A stretch of DNA of 64,000 bases from Pseudomonas rubra (lineage in GTDB: Bacteria; Pseudomonadota; Gammaproteobacteria; Pseudomonadales; Pseudomonadaceae), in assembly GCF_028656935.1 (NCBI RefSeq), contig NZ_JAMDGZ010000002.1, forward strand, positions 248,001-312,000, read 5' to 3'. Positions 46,286 through 55,732 of this stretch are shown here, one piece after another. The position numbers and the translations under genes were made by a program. The first letter of the stretch is position 1. Each line of letters begins with the position of its first letter. The notes under the pieces were generated by a model. It worked only from the letters and a program-made list of their open reading frames with translations, was not told where the DNA came from and did not search any database.

Positions 46286-47223
46286 GGGTGCCCGGCCTCG
46301 CCGTACACTGCCTTGAGGATGTCTTCGGCGCCTTGCCCAAGCAGGTCTTCAGCAACCTGGATGCCCAGTGCCTCGGCATCCTTGCGCGGAGCGCGCGCCT
46401 GGGCGGTGAGCAGCTTGCCGCCCGCCGGCTCGCCGACCAGGCCGCGCAGCCACAGTTGCTCGCCTTCAAGTACCGCGTAGCAGGCAATAGGCACCTGGCA
46501 GCCGCCATTGAGGTGCTTGTTCAGCGCACGCTCGGCAGTGACCCGGTCGGCCGTATCGGCGTGATGCAGCGGCGCCAGTAACGCGTGGATCTGGCTGTCG
46601 ACACTGCGGCACTCGATACCCACCGCACCCTGGCCACCCGCAGGCAGGCTGTCGTCGACGCTGATGCTGGAGGTGATCCGGTCTTCGAAACCCAGGCGAA
46701 TCAGGCCTGCAGCGGCAAGGATGATAGCGTCGTACTCGCCGGCGTCGAGTTTCGCCAGGCGGGTGTTGACGTTGCCACGCAGAAAGCGGATCTCTAGGTC
46801 CGGGCGACGGGTCAGCAATTGCGCCTGGCGGCGCAGGCTGGAGGTGCCGACAACGCTGCCGGCCGGCAGTGCCTCGAGGCTTTTGAAGGTATTGGAAACG
46901 AAGGCATCACGCGGATCTTCGCGTTCACAGATGCAGAACAGGCCCAGGCCTTCCGGGAAGTCCATGGGCACGTCTTTCATCGAGTGCACGGCGATGTCGG
47001 CTTCGTTCTCCAGCAGCGCGGTTTCCAGCTCCTTGACGAACAGGCCCTTGCCGCCGATTTTCGACAACGGCGAGTCGAGCAGCTTGTCGCCACGGCTGAC
47101 CATCGGCACCAGGGTCACGACCAGGCCAGGATGAGCCTGTTCAAGACGGGCTTTGACGTATTCGGCCTGCCACAGGGCAAGGGCACTTTTGCGGGTGGCA
47201 ATGCGGATTTCGCGAGTGGACAT
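46282..47223 (-). CDS. hemC: Hydroxymethylbilane synthase (porphobilinogen deaminase)
   Basis: Polymerises four porphobilinogens on a dipyrromethane cofactor; 313 residues. The cofactor Cys is in [18 protein letters not shown], and other blocks are [20 protein letters not shown] and [23 protein letters not shown] at 47223. Downstream of algR by about 120 bases, as in P. aeruginosa, followed by hemD with 4-base overlap. Confidence 0.98.
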   Translation of the reverse strand: MSTREIRIATRKSALALWQAEYVKARLEQAHPGLVVTLVPMVSRGDKLLDSPLSKIGGKGLFVKELETALLENEADIAVHSMKDVPMDFPEGLGLFCICEREDPRDAFVSNTFKSLEALPAGSVVGTSSLRRQAQLLTRRPDLEIRFLRGNVNTRLAKLDAGEYDAIILAAAGLIRLGFEDRITSSISVDDSLPAGGQGAVGIECRSVDSQIHALLAPLHHADTADRVTAERALNKHLNGGCQVPIACYAVLEGEQLWLRGLVGEPAGGKLLTAQARAPRKDAEALGIQVAEDLLGQGAEDILKAVYGEAGHP

Positions 47224-47344
47224 GGAACGATCCGTACGAGATAGATTCGCCCGATGATAACAGCTCAGTCCAGACCGCTAGCAGATCTAAATCATGGAAC
47301 AAGCCAACCCTCCCTGGCCGTTCTCTGCTCCATGGTGGCCGTTC

Positions 47345-48091
47345 TTACAGTTGCTGCATCATTTTGCGCACGCCCGCCACATGCCGGCGGCTGACGATCA
47401 GGGCGTCGCCATTGAGGCCTTTGAGAAACAGCTGAAAATGCCCCAGTGGCGTGCGCTGCAGGCGTTCGATGCGGTTGCGGGCGACCAGTGCGTTGCGGTG
47501 AATGCGCACGAAGCGCTCGCCAAACTCGTCTTCCAGGGCCTTGAGCGGCTCATCGAGCAGCACTTCGCCATGCTCATGGCGCAAGGTCACGTATTTGTGA
47601 TCCGCAATGAAATAGATCACCTGGTCGAGGGGAATCAGCTCAATGCCCTTGCGGGTGCGGGCGCTGATATGGCTGCGCGGACCACTGCCGCTTTCCGCCG
47701 CCGGGCGAGTCAGCGCCGCCAGTTGCACGCGGTTGGGGCGCTCGGCCTTGCGCAAGGCTTCGCGCAGGGTGTCGGCTTGCACCGGTTTGAGCACATAGCC
47801 CAGGGTGCTGTCTTTGAACGACTCTACGGTGAACTCCTCGTCACCGGTGCAAAACACTACCGCAGGCGGTGCTTCGCGCTCGCATAGCCGGGCAGCGACC
47901 TGCAGGCCATCAAGCCCGGGCATGCGAATGTCGAGCAGGACCACCTCAGGCTTGAGGCTGTCAATCAGGGCCAGGGCCTCGTCGCCATTGGTGGCGCTGG
48001 GCTCCAGCACGGTATAGCCCTCCAGTTCGCCGAGCAGTCGGCTCAGGCGTTCCCGGGCTTGGGGTTCGTCATCAACGATCAGGACATTCAT
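47345..48091 (-). CDS. algR: LytTR-type response regulator AlgR
   Basis: A 248-residue regulator with an N-terminal receiver domain (residues 1-120; acidic pocket VDDEP and phosphorylation site Asp54 in VVLLDIRMPG; Lys in VLKPVQ) and a C-terminal LytTR DNA-binding domain (about 140-248; GIELIPLDQVIYFIADHKYV, RIHRNALVARN). In P. aeruginosa AlgR controls alginate, type IV pili and virulence and is partnered by the kinase AlgZ (FimS), encoded just upstream. That gene is absent here: argH lies only about 320 bases away on the other strand. ATG 48091 gives the standard length. Confidence 0.96.
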   Translation of the reverse strand: MNVLIVDDEPQARERLSRLLGELEGYTVLEPSATNGDEALALIDSLKPEVVLLDIRMPGLDGLQVAARLCEREAPPAVVFCTGDEEFTVESFKDSTLGYVLKPVQADTLREALRKAERPNRVQLAALTRPAAESGSGPRSHISARTRKGIELIPLDQVIYFIADHKYVTLRHEHGEVLLDEPLKALEDEFGERFVRIHRNALVARNRIERLQRTPLGHFQLFLKGLNGDALIVSRRHVAGVRKMMQQL

Positions 48092-48415
48092 ATTGCGCTG
48101 GATTCCTGCGTGAGTCTCGCACAAGGATAGCGTAGACAGGTGAGGTGACGACCGTCACGGCGATCCACGCTCAGACTCGCACGATGGCTAAAGATTCACT
48201 GGTCCGACAGGAAACATGCCGAGCCTCTGTCCAACTGTAGACGGTTGCCGCAACACTGCCGTTCAATCGATAAATATCCTGTTGCACGCGCGCTGTCGCG
48301 GGCCTGTACTGCGACATAAACCCGCATTTGCCCCGACCGCCGCACTCCGGCAGGGCCGCCAATCCTGCTATGATCGACGCCACTTTTTCCGTTCACGCCT
48401 TCAACGAGTGAATCC
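48092..48415. other. Divergent algR/argH intergenic region; algZ/fimS absent
   Basis: 324 bases with no gene. On the P. aeruginosa chromosome the kinase gene algZ/fimS (over 1 kb) sits here. I see no fragment of it in any frame. The region must hold the leftward algR promoter and the rightward argH promoter described at 48366. Confidence 0.7.
48366..48374 (+). promoter_or_regulatory. Extended -10 promoter of argH
   Basis: TGCTATGAT combines a TG extension with a -10 hexamer TATGAT, 41 bases before the argH ATG. No clear -35 is visible, which is usual for extended -10 promoters. Confidence 0.5.
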
Positions 48416-49810
48416 ATGAGCACCGACAAGACCAATCAGTCCTGGGGCGGCCGCTTCAGTGAGCCCGTCGACGCCTTCGTCGCCCGTTTCACCGCCTCCG
48501 TCAATTTCGACCAGCGCCTGTACCGCCACGACATCATGGGTTCGATCGCCCACGCCAGCATGCTGGCCAAGGTCGGCGTCCTCACCGACGCCGAACGCGA
48601 TACCATCGTCGATGGCCTGAAGACCATCCAGGGCGAAATCGAGGCCGGCAACTTCGACTGGCGCATCGACCTTGAAGACGTGCACATGAACATCGAGGCG
48701 CGCCTCACCGACCGCATCGGCATCACCGGCAAGAAGCTGCACACCGGCCGTAGCCGCAACGACCAGGTCGCCACCGACATCCGCCTGTGGCTGCGTGACG
48801 AGATCGACCTGATCCTGGCCGAAATCACCCGCCTGCAACAGGGCCTGCTGGAGCAGGCCGAGCGCGAAGCCGAGACTGTCATGCCTGGCTTCACCCACCT
48901 GCAGACCGCCCAGCCAGTGACCTTTGGTCACCACCTGCTGGCCTGGTTCGAAATGCTCAGCCGCGACTACGAGCGCCTGGTCGATTGCCGCAAGCGCACC
49001 AACCGCATGCCCCTGGGCAGCGCCGCGCTGGCCGGCACCACCTACCCGATCGACCGCGAACTGACTTGCCAGTTGCTGGGCTTTGAAGCCGTGGCTGGCA
49101 ACTCGCTCGATGGCGTCTCCGATCGAGACTTCGCCATCGAGTTCTGCGCCGCCGCCAGCGTGGCGATGATGCACCTGTCGCGCTTCTCCGAAGAGCTGGT
49201 GCTGTGGACCAGCGCCCAGTTCCAGTTCATTGACCTGCCTGATCGCTTCTGCACCGGCAGCTCGATCATGCCGCAGAAGAAGAACCCGGACGTCCCCGAG
49301 CTGGTGCGTGGTAAGACCGGCCGCGTGTTCGGCGCCCTGACTGGCCTGCTGACCCTGATGAAAGGCCAGCCGCTGGCCTACAACAAGGACAACCAGGAAG
49401 ACAAGGAACCACTGTTCGACGCTGCCGACACCCTGCGCGACTCGCTGCGTGCCTTTGCCGACATGATCCCGGCGATCAAGCCTCGCCACGCGATCATGCG
49501 CGAAGCGGCCCTGCGCGGCTTCAGCACCGCCACTGACCTGGCCGACTACCTGGTGCGCCGTGGCCTGCCATTCCGTGATTGCCACGAAATCGTCGGTCAT
49601 GCGGTGAAGTACGGTGTCGATACCGGCAAGGACCTGGCCGAGATGAGCCTGGACGAACTGCGCCAGTTCAGCGACCAGATCGAACAGGACGTGTTCGCCG
49701 TGTTGACCCTCGAAGGCTCGGTCAACGCCCGTGATCACATCGGTGGTACTGCCCCGGCCCAGGTACGCGCTGCCGTAGCCCGCGGCAAGGCACTGCTCGC
49801 CACGCGCTAA
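48416..49810 (+). CDS. argH: Argininosuccinate lyase
   Basis: Last step of arginine synthesis, splitting argininosuccinate into arginine and fumarate; 464 residues, usual length. The superfamily signature [12 protein letters not shown] lies near residue 282, with [17 protein letters not shown] and [20 protein letters not shown] further upstream. ATG 48416 is well placed. Divergent from algR, convergent with the GST gene. Confidence 0.98.
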   Translation: MSTDKTNQSWGGRFSEPVDAFVARFTASVNFDQRLYRHDIMGSIAHASMLAKVGVLTDAERDTIVDGLKTIQGEIEAGNFDWRIDLEDVHMNIEARLTDRIGITGKKLHTGRSRNDQVATDIRLWLRDEIDLILAEITRLQQGLLEQAEREAETVMPGFTHLQTAQPVTFGHHLLAWFEMLSRDYERLVDCRKRTNRMPLGSAALAGTTYPIDRELTCQLLGFEAVAGNSLDGVSDRDFAIEFCAAASVAMMHLSRFSEELVLWTSAQFQFIDLPDRFCTGSSIMPQKKNPDVPELVRGKTGRVFGALTGLLTLMKGQPLAYNKDNQEDKEPLFDAADTLRDSLRAFADMIPAIKPRHAIMREAALRGFSTATDLADYLVRRGLPFRDCHEIVGHAVKYGVDTGKDLAEMSLDELRQFSDQIEQDVFAVLTLEGSVNARDHIGGTAPAQVRAAVARGKALLATR

Positions 49811-49820
49811 ACCCTGCCAT

Positions 49821-49846
49821 GTGCGGCCAGCTCCGGCTGGCCGCAC
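49821..49846. terminator. Hairpin between convergent argH and GST genes
   Basis: Perfect 11-base arms GTGCGGCCAGC / GCTGGCCGCAC around a TCCG loop, 10 bases after the argH stop. No clear T-tract on either side, so it may slow transcription rather than end it. Confidence 0.6.
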
Positions 49847-49864
49847 GTAGCGGTTGCACGCCGA

Positions 49865-50527
49865 TCAGCGCTTGCCCGAGCGCACCATCTCCAGAAAGGC
49901 AGGCATCTGCGCCTCCTTGTCAGCGGCAATCTTCTGCACGTTCGGATTGCTCTTGAAGCGCTCCAGCAGCTCACGCGCTTGCGGGAAGTCTTCCAGCACG
50001 TCGATATTCAGTACTTTCTTGCCCACGGCATAAGCCAGGTCGATGCTGAAGCAGAACAGCATATCGGCAATGGTCAGGCTGTCGCCGGCCACATAAGGGC
50101 TGAACGTGCCATTGCGCTTGAGGGTGGCGATCCCGGCCAGCAGTTCATCTTTTGCCTTGGCCTTGATGGCTTCGTCCACCTGCATGCCGAAGAACGCTTG
50201 CGGGTAGCAGGCGCGGGCAGGCAGCTCGATGTACAGCTCGATTTCCTTGGCCAGTTCGTGGACCTTGGCCTGGGCAAACACCCCCTCCGGCAACAGCGCC
50301 TTGCCCGCCTGGGTCTGCTCGATGTAGTCGAGAATCAGGCTGGTTTCGCTGAGGAAACCATGCTCGGTCTCCAGCACCGGCACCTTTCCGCGCGGGCTGA
50401 CTTTCAGCGCATCGGGGCCCTGGCCGCCGAAAAACAGCACCTCTTCAAACGGCACGCCCTTCTCCAGCAGTGCCAGTTTGACCATGTTGTAGTAGTTGCT
50501 GACCGCAAATCCGTGAAGCTTGAGCAT
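49865..50527 (-). CDS. Glutathione S-transferase family protein
   Basis: A 220-residue cytosolic GST. The N-terminal thioredoxin-like domain starts MLKLHGFAVSNYYNMVKLAL, with the glutathione-binding segment GKVPVLETEHGFLSETSLIL near residue 55. The C-terminal helical domain follows, including AGDSLTIADMLFCFSIDLAY. The active residue (Ser or Tyr near 10-13) cannot be fixed by eye. Single gene; the substrate is unknown. Confidence 0.92.
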   Translation of the reverse strand: MLKLHGFAVSNYYNMVKLALLEKGVPFEEVLFFGGQGPDALKVSPRGKVPVLETEHGFLSETSLILDYIEQTQAGKALLPEGVFAQAKVHELAKEIELYIELPARACYPQAFFGMQVDEAIKAKAKDELLAGIATLKRNGTFSPYVAGDSLTIADMLFCFSIDLAYAVGKKVLNIDVLEDFPQARELLERFKSNPNVQKIAADKEAQMPAFLEMVRSGKR

Positions 50528-50672
50528 GAAACAGCCTCCAGGCCGTTGAGGGGTTGGCCCGGTTGTTATAGACCCAAGTGCCGGGTACTGACCAGCATCA
50601 TGGAGTTTGTCGATAACACGGCATCGTCCCCCGGCTCATGGCAAACTGGACACCCCTAAAGAGGAAGCGCCC

Positions 50673-50957
50673 ATGAGCGAGCCAACCGATATCGACAACG
50701 ACGAAGAAGAGTTCGCCGAGTCGACCCTGATCGAAGCCGTCGAGAACCAGATCGAAAGCGGCAACCCGCCAGCGGCCAAAGCCATCTTCAACAAGCTGAC
50801 CCTGGTGGGTTACGAACGTGACGACATCCTCAACCTGATGGCCCATGTACTGGCCTTTGAGATTGATGCGATGCTCGAAGACGACCGTGCGTTCAATACC
50901 GAATGGTACGAAGCCGCCTTGCGCGCCCTGCCCGAGCTGCCGCCGGAAAAGGCCTGA
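50673..50957 (+). CDS. Conserved acidic small protein (94 residues, unknown)
   Basis: Starts MSEPTDIDNDEEEFAESTLI with a strongly acidic head, then a helical region (EAVENQIESGNPPAAKAIFN, AHVLAFEIDAMLEDDRAFN). ATG 50673 is preceded by GAGGAAG. It is short enough to be overlooked, but base usage fits coding sequence and a similar protein is present in other pseudomonads as far as I recall. No function is known to me. Confidence 0.82.
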   Translation: MSEPTDIDNDEEEFAESTLIEAVENQIESGNPPAAKAIFNKLTLVGYERDDILNLMAHVLAFEIDAMLEDDRAFNTEWYEAALRALPELPPEKA

Positions 50958-51041
50958 AGCAAAGCAGGGTTTCCCTGACTACACTGCAAAACCAGGCACC
51001 GGCGACGGTGCTACCCTCCTTGTCTGGAAGTCGGAGTCTCT

Positions 51042-51287
51042 ATGTCGTTTACCCCCGAATTGATTGCCGAGCTGGAAGTTCTTGCCTTGTTCAACCTGGA
51101 TAGCAGCCAGGAAGGCATCAAGGTGCACAACACTGCTTCTAAAGACCTCATCGATGCAGCACAACGCTTGTACGACAAGCAGCTGACCGACCAGCCTGAT
51201 GGCGGTTATCTGACCAGCTTGGGGCATGATGCTGCCGAACACGCGCAGCAACTGCTGACCATCCTGAACGTCGCTCAACCTGCCTGA
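51042..51287 (+). CDS. TIGR02647 family protein
   Basis: An 81-residue protein (MSFTPELIAELEVLALFNLD, then GIKVHNTASKDLIDAAQRLY) of a small family specific to pseudomonads and relatives. It appears soluble and helical. The upstream sequence tcggagtctct carries a ribosome binding site-like GGAG. It follows the acidic protein by 85 bases, possibly on the same transcript, and ends 9 bases before a REP doublet. Confidence 0.87.
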   Translation: MSFTPELIAELEVLALFNLDSSQEGIKVHNTASKDLIDAAQRLYDKQLTDQPDGGYLTSLGHDAAEHAQQLLTILNVAQPA

Positions 51288-51295
51288 CACCAGCA

Positions 51296-51350
51296 ATCGC
51301 GGGGCAAGCCCGCTCCTACCGACCGGGTGGGAGCGGGCTTGCCCCGCGAT
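51296..51350. repeat. REP doublet (inverted), cgggcttgcccg subtype
   Basis: Two REP units, left arm atcgcggggcaagcccgctc (51296 on) and right arm gagcgggcttgccccgcgat (51331 on), separated by about 15 bases. It lies between TIGR02647 and cyaA, both rightward, and could limit read-through into cyaA. Confidence 0.9.
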
Positions 51351-51433
51351 GCGTTCACCGCTAATAAAATGGCGTCAAAATCAAAATAGCTTAAACTCGC
51401 CATTGCTCCCCAAACGGCCGGTTTTAGCTCGCC

Positions 51434-54280
51434 ATGAACCACCCCCACGAAATTCGCCCCGACCTCGACCAGGGCATTGACCGCAAGGTACTCAGCCAGC
51501 TGCGCCAACGTTTCCTGACACTCAACCAGGGGCGCCTGGGGCGCGCCATGGACGGGCTATCAAGCCGTCAACAGCAAGTAATGGCCTTGCTGCCGCTGTT
51601 TTTCCACGTCAATCATCCGCTGCTGCCCGGCTATGTCTCCAGCAACACACCAGCGGGTGTAGCCAATTTTGAGCCCGACAGCCAAGTGCTGGCCGAGGCC
51701 CAGCGCCTGACCCGTTCGTTTGCCTACAAAGCCCGGCATGGCAACCCACCGCAGCCGATTCACGGCCTGTACCTGATGGGCAGCCTCGGCACCCTGGCCC
51801 AGGCCGAGCAGAGCGATATGGATGTCTGGGTCTGCCACGCTGCGGACCTGAGCGAAAGCGAACTGACCGAGTTGCGCAAGAAATGCCTGCTGCTGGAGAC
51901 CTGGGCCGAGAACCAGGGCGCCGAAGCTCATCTGTTCCTGATCGAAGCGCAAAGCTTCGTGCAGGGTGAACGCGACGGCCAGCTCAGCTCCGATGACTGC
52001 GGCACCACCCAGCACTACTTGCTGCTCGATGAGTTCTACCGCACCGCCATCTGGCTGGCCGGGCGCACACCCCTGTGGTGGCTGGTACCGGTGTACGAAG
52101 AACCCCGGTACCGGGAATACACCCAAACCCTGCTGTCCAAACGCTTCGTGCGCAGCGACGACAACCTCGACCTTGGCCACCTGGCGCATATCCCACCTGG
52201 TGAGTTTGTCGGCGCAGGGCTCTGGCAGTTGTTCAAGGGCATCGAGTCGCCCTACAAGTCAGTGCTCAAGCTACTGCTGACCGAGGTCTATGCCAGTGAG
52301 CACCCGCAGGTGCAGTGCCTGAGCCTGCAGTTCAAGCAAGCAGTGTTTGCCAATCGCCTGGACCTCAATGAGCTCGACCCCTACATGATGGTCTACCGGC
52401 GCATCGAGCAGTACCTGCAGGGTCGTGGCGAACACCAACGGCTGGAGTTGGTGCGGCGCAGCCTGTACCTGAAAGTGAACAAGAAACTCAGCGGCCTGTC
52501 CCGCCAGCGCAGCAGCAGTTGGCAACGTGACTTGCTGCTGCGCCTGAGCCGGGAATGGGGCTGGGATGAGCGCCAGCTGGCACTGCTCGATAGCCGCAGC
52601 CAATGGAAGGTTCGCCAGGTGACGGCCGAACGCCGCGAACTGGTGGCGGAGCTGAACTACAGTTACCGCTTCCTTTGCCAGTTTGCCCGCAGCCAGAACG
52701 CCACCAGCCGCATCGACCAGCGCGACCTCAGCGTGCTTGGCAGGCGCCTGTACGCCGCCTTCGAACGACGCGCCGGCAAGGTCGAGTTCATCAATCCGGG
52801 GATTGCCCCGGATCTGGCCGAAGACACCCTGACCTTGGTCCAGTCGCCTAACCGCAAGGATCCCGGGCAAATCCACTGGGGCCTGTACAACGGCAACCTG
52901 GGAACGCACGAGTGGGAGCATTTTGCCCCGATCAAGCGCTGCCGGGAACTGCTCGAACTGCTGACCTGGGCCCACCGCAATGGCGTGATCGACAGCAGCA
53001 CGCGCCTGGCCCTGCATCCGGGCAGCAGCGACCTGAGCGAGTACGAGCTGTTCAACCTGCTGGGCAGCCTGCAACAGAGCGTCGCCCTGCCCTTGTCGGT
53101 AGTCAGCGAGCAACGCCTGCTGCAACCGAGCGTGGCGGACGAGGTCCTGCTGCTGGTCAATGTCGGCATCGACCCGCTGCAACACCATCGCGACCTGAAC
53201 ATCCTGATGACCACCGAGCGCACCGATTCCCTGAGCTATGCCGGGGTGCGGGAAAACCTGGTACTGACCCTCGATCAGGTCACGCTCAATAGCTGGAACG
53301 AGGTCCAGGTGCACCGCTACGACGGCGAACATGCACTGCTGCGCTGCCTGCGCGATTACCTCAATAGCCACGGTACTGGCCACACGCCCCGGCTGCGAGT
53401 GCGCTGTTTCTGCCACAACCGTGCCCAGGCCATCGCCCTGCGGGTCGAGGACGTGTTCGCCACCACCCAGGCGCTGCTGGCGCAGAACCTCAACCACCGC
53501 TACCTGTTGCAGGTTGAGCAGCACACCCATGTGCTGGAACTGCAGGCTGGTGCTGTGAACCTGGTGACCCTCGACGATCAGGAAGCGGTGCTGCGCTACC
53601 TCGGTGAAGAACGCAGCGATTACAGCCCTCTGCACCTGGACGCCAACGCCCTGCAGGAACTGGACCTGGCCCAGGTACTACCCCTGGGCCAACCGCAATG
53701 CATCCAGCTGTTCTATCGGGTTCAGGACACTTGGGCGGATGTCTACGTGCTGGATGAGCACAACGCGTTCTGGCAACAACGCCTGCCGTTCCACGATGAA
53801 AGCAGCCTGTTGCTGCCGTTGCAGCGTTTTTTGCAATCGATCGTGTTTCGCCGCGAAGCGCGCCTGCCGCTGGACAGCCTGCAGGCCCAGGGCTCATTGG
53901 ATATTTTTTATTACCAATTGTTGCCTTCAGGCCCTGGTAAGGTCCGCCAGGTGGAAACACGCCAGGTCGAGGTCAGGGCCATCGACCGACCGTACTACGA
54001 AGTACAGGCAATTCTGCAGGCAGGCGCCAGCGACGACGTGCAAGTGACGCTGTACTGCAATCAGCGTGAATTTTCCCAGCTTGAACATGGCGACCAGCTG
54101 TATGCGGTGGTCGCCCGCGAGATCATCGAGCAGCGCCGCGAAGCCGAGCGCTACCGCTGCTACATCACCGACCTGGACCTGTCCGGCCTGCTGGCCGACG
54201 GCCTGGGTTCGAGCATCCTCTACCTGCGTTACAAGGGCGAACTGGAGCGGGCGCTCAACGAGGCCCTGGCGCAGGTTTGA
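51434..54280 (+). CDS. cyaA: Class I adenylate cyclase CyaA
   Basis: Makes cAMP from ATP; 948 residues, typical of class I enzymes from enterobacteria and pseudomonads. The catalytic N-terminal domain (about 1-530) contains LYLMGSLGTLAQAEQSDMDV, in which GS and DxD form the nucleotidyl transferase motif, and WWLVPVYEE. The C-terminal regulatory part (about 530-948) is less conserved. ATG 51434. It is convergent with rnk with only three bases between stops. The downstream effector is presumably a Crp/Vfr-type protein encoded elsewhere. Confidence 0.96.
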   Translation: MNHPHEIRPDLDQGIDRKVLSQLRQRFLTLNQGRLGRAMDGLSSRQQQVMALLPLFFHVNHPLLPGYVSSNTPAGVANFEPDSQVLAEAQRLTRSFAYKARHGNPPQPIHGLYLMGSLGTLAQAEQSDMDVWVCHAADLSESELTELRKKCLLLETWAENQGAEAHLFLIEAQSFVQGERDGQLSSDDCGTTQHYLLLDEFYRTAIWLAGRTPLWWLVPVYEEPRYREYTQTLLSKRFVRSDDNLDLGHLAHIPPGEFVGAGLWQLFKGIESPYKSVLKLLLTEVYASEHPQVQCLSLQFKQAVFANRLDLNELDPYMMVYRRIEQYLQGRGEHQRLELVRRSLYLKVNKKLSGLSRQRSSSWQRDLLLRLSREWGWDERQLALLDSRSQWKVRQVTAERRELVAELNYSYRFLCQFARSQNATSRIDQRDLSVLGRRLYAAFERRAGKVEFINPGIAPDLAEDTLTLVQSPNRKDPGQIHWGLYNGNLGTHEWEHFAPIKRCRELLELLTWAHRNGVIDSSTRLALHPGSSDLSEYELFNLLGSLQQSVALPLSVVSEQRLLQPSVADEVLLLVNVGIDPLQHHRDLNILMTTERTDSLSYAGVRENLVLTLDQVTLNSWNEVQVHRYDGEHALLRCLRDYLNSHGTGHTPRLRVRCFCHNRAQAIALRVEDVFATTQALLAQNLNHRYLLQVEQHTHVLELQAGAVNLVTLDDQEAVLRYLGEERSDYSPLHLDANALQELDLAQVLPLGQPQCIQLFYRVQDTWADVYVLDEHNAFWQQRLPFHDESSLLLPLQRFLQSIVFRREARLPLDSLQAQGSLDIFYYQLLPSGPGKVRQVETRQVEVRAIDRPYYEVQAILQAGASDDVQVTLYCNQREFSQLEHGDQLYAVVAREIIEQRREAERYRCYITDLDLSGLLADGLGSSILYLRYKGELERALNEALAQV

Positions 54281-54283
54281 GGC

Positions 54284-54703
54284 TCAGAGGTCGAAGTCGC
54301 CCGCTGCTTCCGGCTGGTATTCAACTTCGAGCAATTTCAGCTTGAGGGTCTTGCCGCCCGGGGCCGGCCAGTCGATCTGCTCGCCTACCGAGAGGCCCAG
54401 CAGCGCGCTGCCGATCGGCGCAAGAATGGAGATCTTGCCTTCATCAGCGTTGGCGTCTTTGGGATAGACCAGGGTCAGGTGGTAGTCCTTGCCACTGGCT
54501 TCCTCGCGGCAATGAACCCGGGAGTTCATGGTCACGACACCGGCCGGAACGTCCTCGTGACCGACCTGTTCGGCGCGGTCCAGCTCGTCCTGCAAGGCGA
54601 GCACACCCGGAGAATCCTGCGTCTTCTCATCGAGGTTTTCGATCAGACGCTCCAGACGCTGTACGTCCAATCGGGTGACGATAATGGAAGGCTTGGTGCT
54701 CAT
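54284..54703 (-). CDS. rnk: Regulator of nucleoside diphosphate kinase (Rnk)
   Basis: A 139-residue GreA/GreB-like protein that binds RNA polymerase and, in Pseudomonas, alters nucleoside diphosphate kinase and alginate levels. The N-terminal short coiled coil is visible (DVQRLERLIENLDEKTQDSP), and the C-terminal FKBP-like GreA domain contains YHLTLVYPKDANADEG and ISILAPIGSALLGLSVGEQI. The start at 54703 gives the family N-terminus MSTKPSIIVTR. The upstream terminator at 54738 separates it from the DUF1289 gene. Confidence 0.94.
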   Translation of the reverse strand: MSTKPSIIVTRLDVQRLERLIENLDEKTQDSPGVLALQDELDRAEQVGHEDVPAGVVTMNSRVHCREEASGKDYHLTLVYPKDANADEGKISILAPIGSALLGLSVGEQIDWPAPGGKTLKLKLLEVEYQPEAAGDFDL

Positions 54704-54737
54704 GATCCGGTCAGACTCCTTTTTCTGGGCGATATAA

Positions 54738-54767
54738 AGCAAAACCCCGCCCAAGGGCGGGGTTTGC
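54738..54767 (-). terminator. Intrinsic terminator of the cyaY-DUF1289 operon
   Basis: AAACCCCGCCC / GGGCGGGGTTT arms with a tiny loop, followed leftward by TTTTGCTTT. It lies between the DUF1289 stop and the rnk start on the same strand. Confidence 0.8.
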
Positions 54768-54836
54768 AGGCATTCGGCACAGCCGAAACTGGTTTGACAC
54801 TACCACAGCCAAGTAAATACACAATACCCGCAGGGT

Positions 54837-55058
54837 CTATGCCAACCCGGCCAGCTGTCGTCGCGCCAGCGCCTCGCGGCAGATCTGCCGGCGCTGGTCA
54901 TCGTCAGCCGCGCGCCACTGGCGAATGTCCTCGACATGGCGGTAACAGCCAATGCAGACCTTGTGCTCATCCAGCCGGCAGGTGCTGATGCACGGCGAGG
55001 GCACTGCCGGGCTGACATTGCTGTAGAGCGGCTTGGCCGGCTTGGCTGGGCTGCTCAT
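54837..55058 (-). CDS. DUF1289 zinc-ribbon-like small protein
   Basis: A 73-residue protein with the DUF1289 Cys cluster SPCISTCRLDEHKVCIGCYR, four cysteines that could bind a metal, and RQWRAADDDQRRQICREALA. The start overlaps the cyaY stop (ATGA), so it is co-translated with the iron chaperone. A link to iron or Fe-S assembly is suggested by that coupling only. Confidence 0.9.
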   Translation of the reverse strand: MSSPAKPAKPLYSNVSPAVPSPCISTCRLDEHKVCIGCYRHVEDIRQWRAADDDQRRQICREALARRQLAGLA

Positions 55059-55390
55059 CAGATTTCGTCGAAATCGAGCTTTTCACCGATCCGCTCCCAG
55101 ACGATGCGCTCAAGCATCTCGCCCAGCAACTCTTCGGTTTTTTCGCAGGTCCACTTGCCGTTCTGCTCGTCGTAGTCGAAGTGGAAGCCACCGGACTTGT
55201 CGGCCAGCCACAGCTGGCGTAGCGGCTCCTGGCGGCTGAAGATCAACTGGCTGCCGTTGTCGAACTTGATGGTCAGGACCCCTGCCGAGTTCTCCATGTC
55301 CAGGTCCAGGTCAGTCTCGTCGAACAGGTCTTCCAGGGCCTGTTGGGTCGCGTCGACCAGGTCGTGAAAACGCGCTTCGGTCAAACTCAT
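55058..55390 (-). CDS. cyaY: Iron donor protein CyaY (frataxin)
   Basis: A 110-residue bacterial frataxin that binds iron and modulates Fe-S cluster assembly. The acidic first helix ([20 protein letters not shown]) and the beta-sheet with [20 protein letters not shown] and [17 protein letters not shown] are clear. ATG 55390. Divergent from lptM across about 195 bases. Confidence 0.95.
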   Translation of the reverse strand: MSLTEARFHDLVDATQQALEDLFDETDLDLDMENSAGVLTIKFDNGSQLIFSRQEPLRQLWLADKSGGFHFDYDEQNGKWTCEKTEELLGEMLERIVWERIGEKLDFDEI

Positions 55391-55585
55391 TGCAAGAACC
55401 TCAAAAATGTCTGCACACACGCAAGCCGGGCAAGATACGAGCGCGGCGCGCCGAATGCAAAGGATACCGACCTGCGTCATCAGGCGCAGCCACCCCCCCG
55501 CCCAACGGCGGGTTACCCACATAGGCAAGGGGCCGGGCGCTCGGTATACTCGGGCGCAATACTGCTTATTACAAAGGATTACGCC

Positions 55586-55723
55586 ATGAAGCGCCTGATC
55601 TCCACCCTCGCGGCGCTCGTCGCGGTTGCCTGCCTCGTTTCCGCCTGCGGCCAGAAAGGCCCGCTGTACCTGCCTGACGACAGCAAAGACGGTAAAAAGT
55701 CGCAATCGCACCAGCACCAGTAA
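55586..55723 (+). CDS. lptM: LptM (LppL/YifL) small lipoprotein
   Basis: A 45-residue lipoprotein with a signal and lipobox LVSAC (Cys21), followed by the conserved [11 protein letters not shown]. LptM helps mature the LptD/E lipopolysaccharide translocon by mimicking LPS. The gene opens the lysA operon, 9 bases upstream of lysA, as in many gammaproteobacteria. An AAAGGA site precedes ATG 55586. The His/Gln tail (QSHQHQ) is short. Confidence 0.92.
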   Translation: MKRLISTLAALVAVACLVSACGQKGPLYLPDDSKDGKKSQSHQHQ

Positions 55724-55732
55724 GGGTAACCC

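Noticed and set aside
48171..48435. Remnant of algZ/fimS in the short leftward frames before algR
   Set aside because: The 70- and 79-residue frames show no histidine kinase motifs or membrane helices.
51266..51359. Attachment site or IS end at the inverted repeats
   Set aside because: The sequence matches the REP core found at four other places in the window, with no transposase or target duplication.
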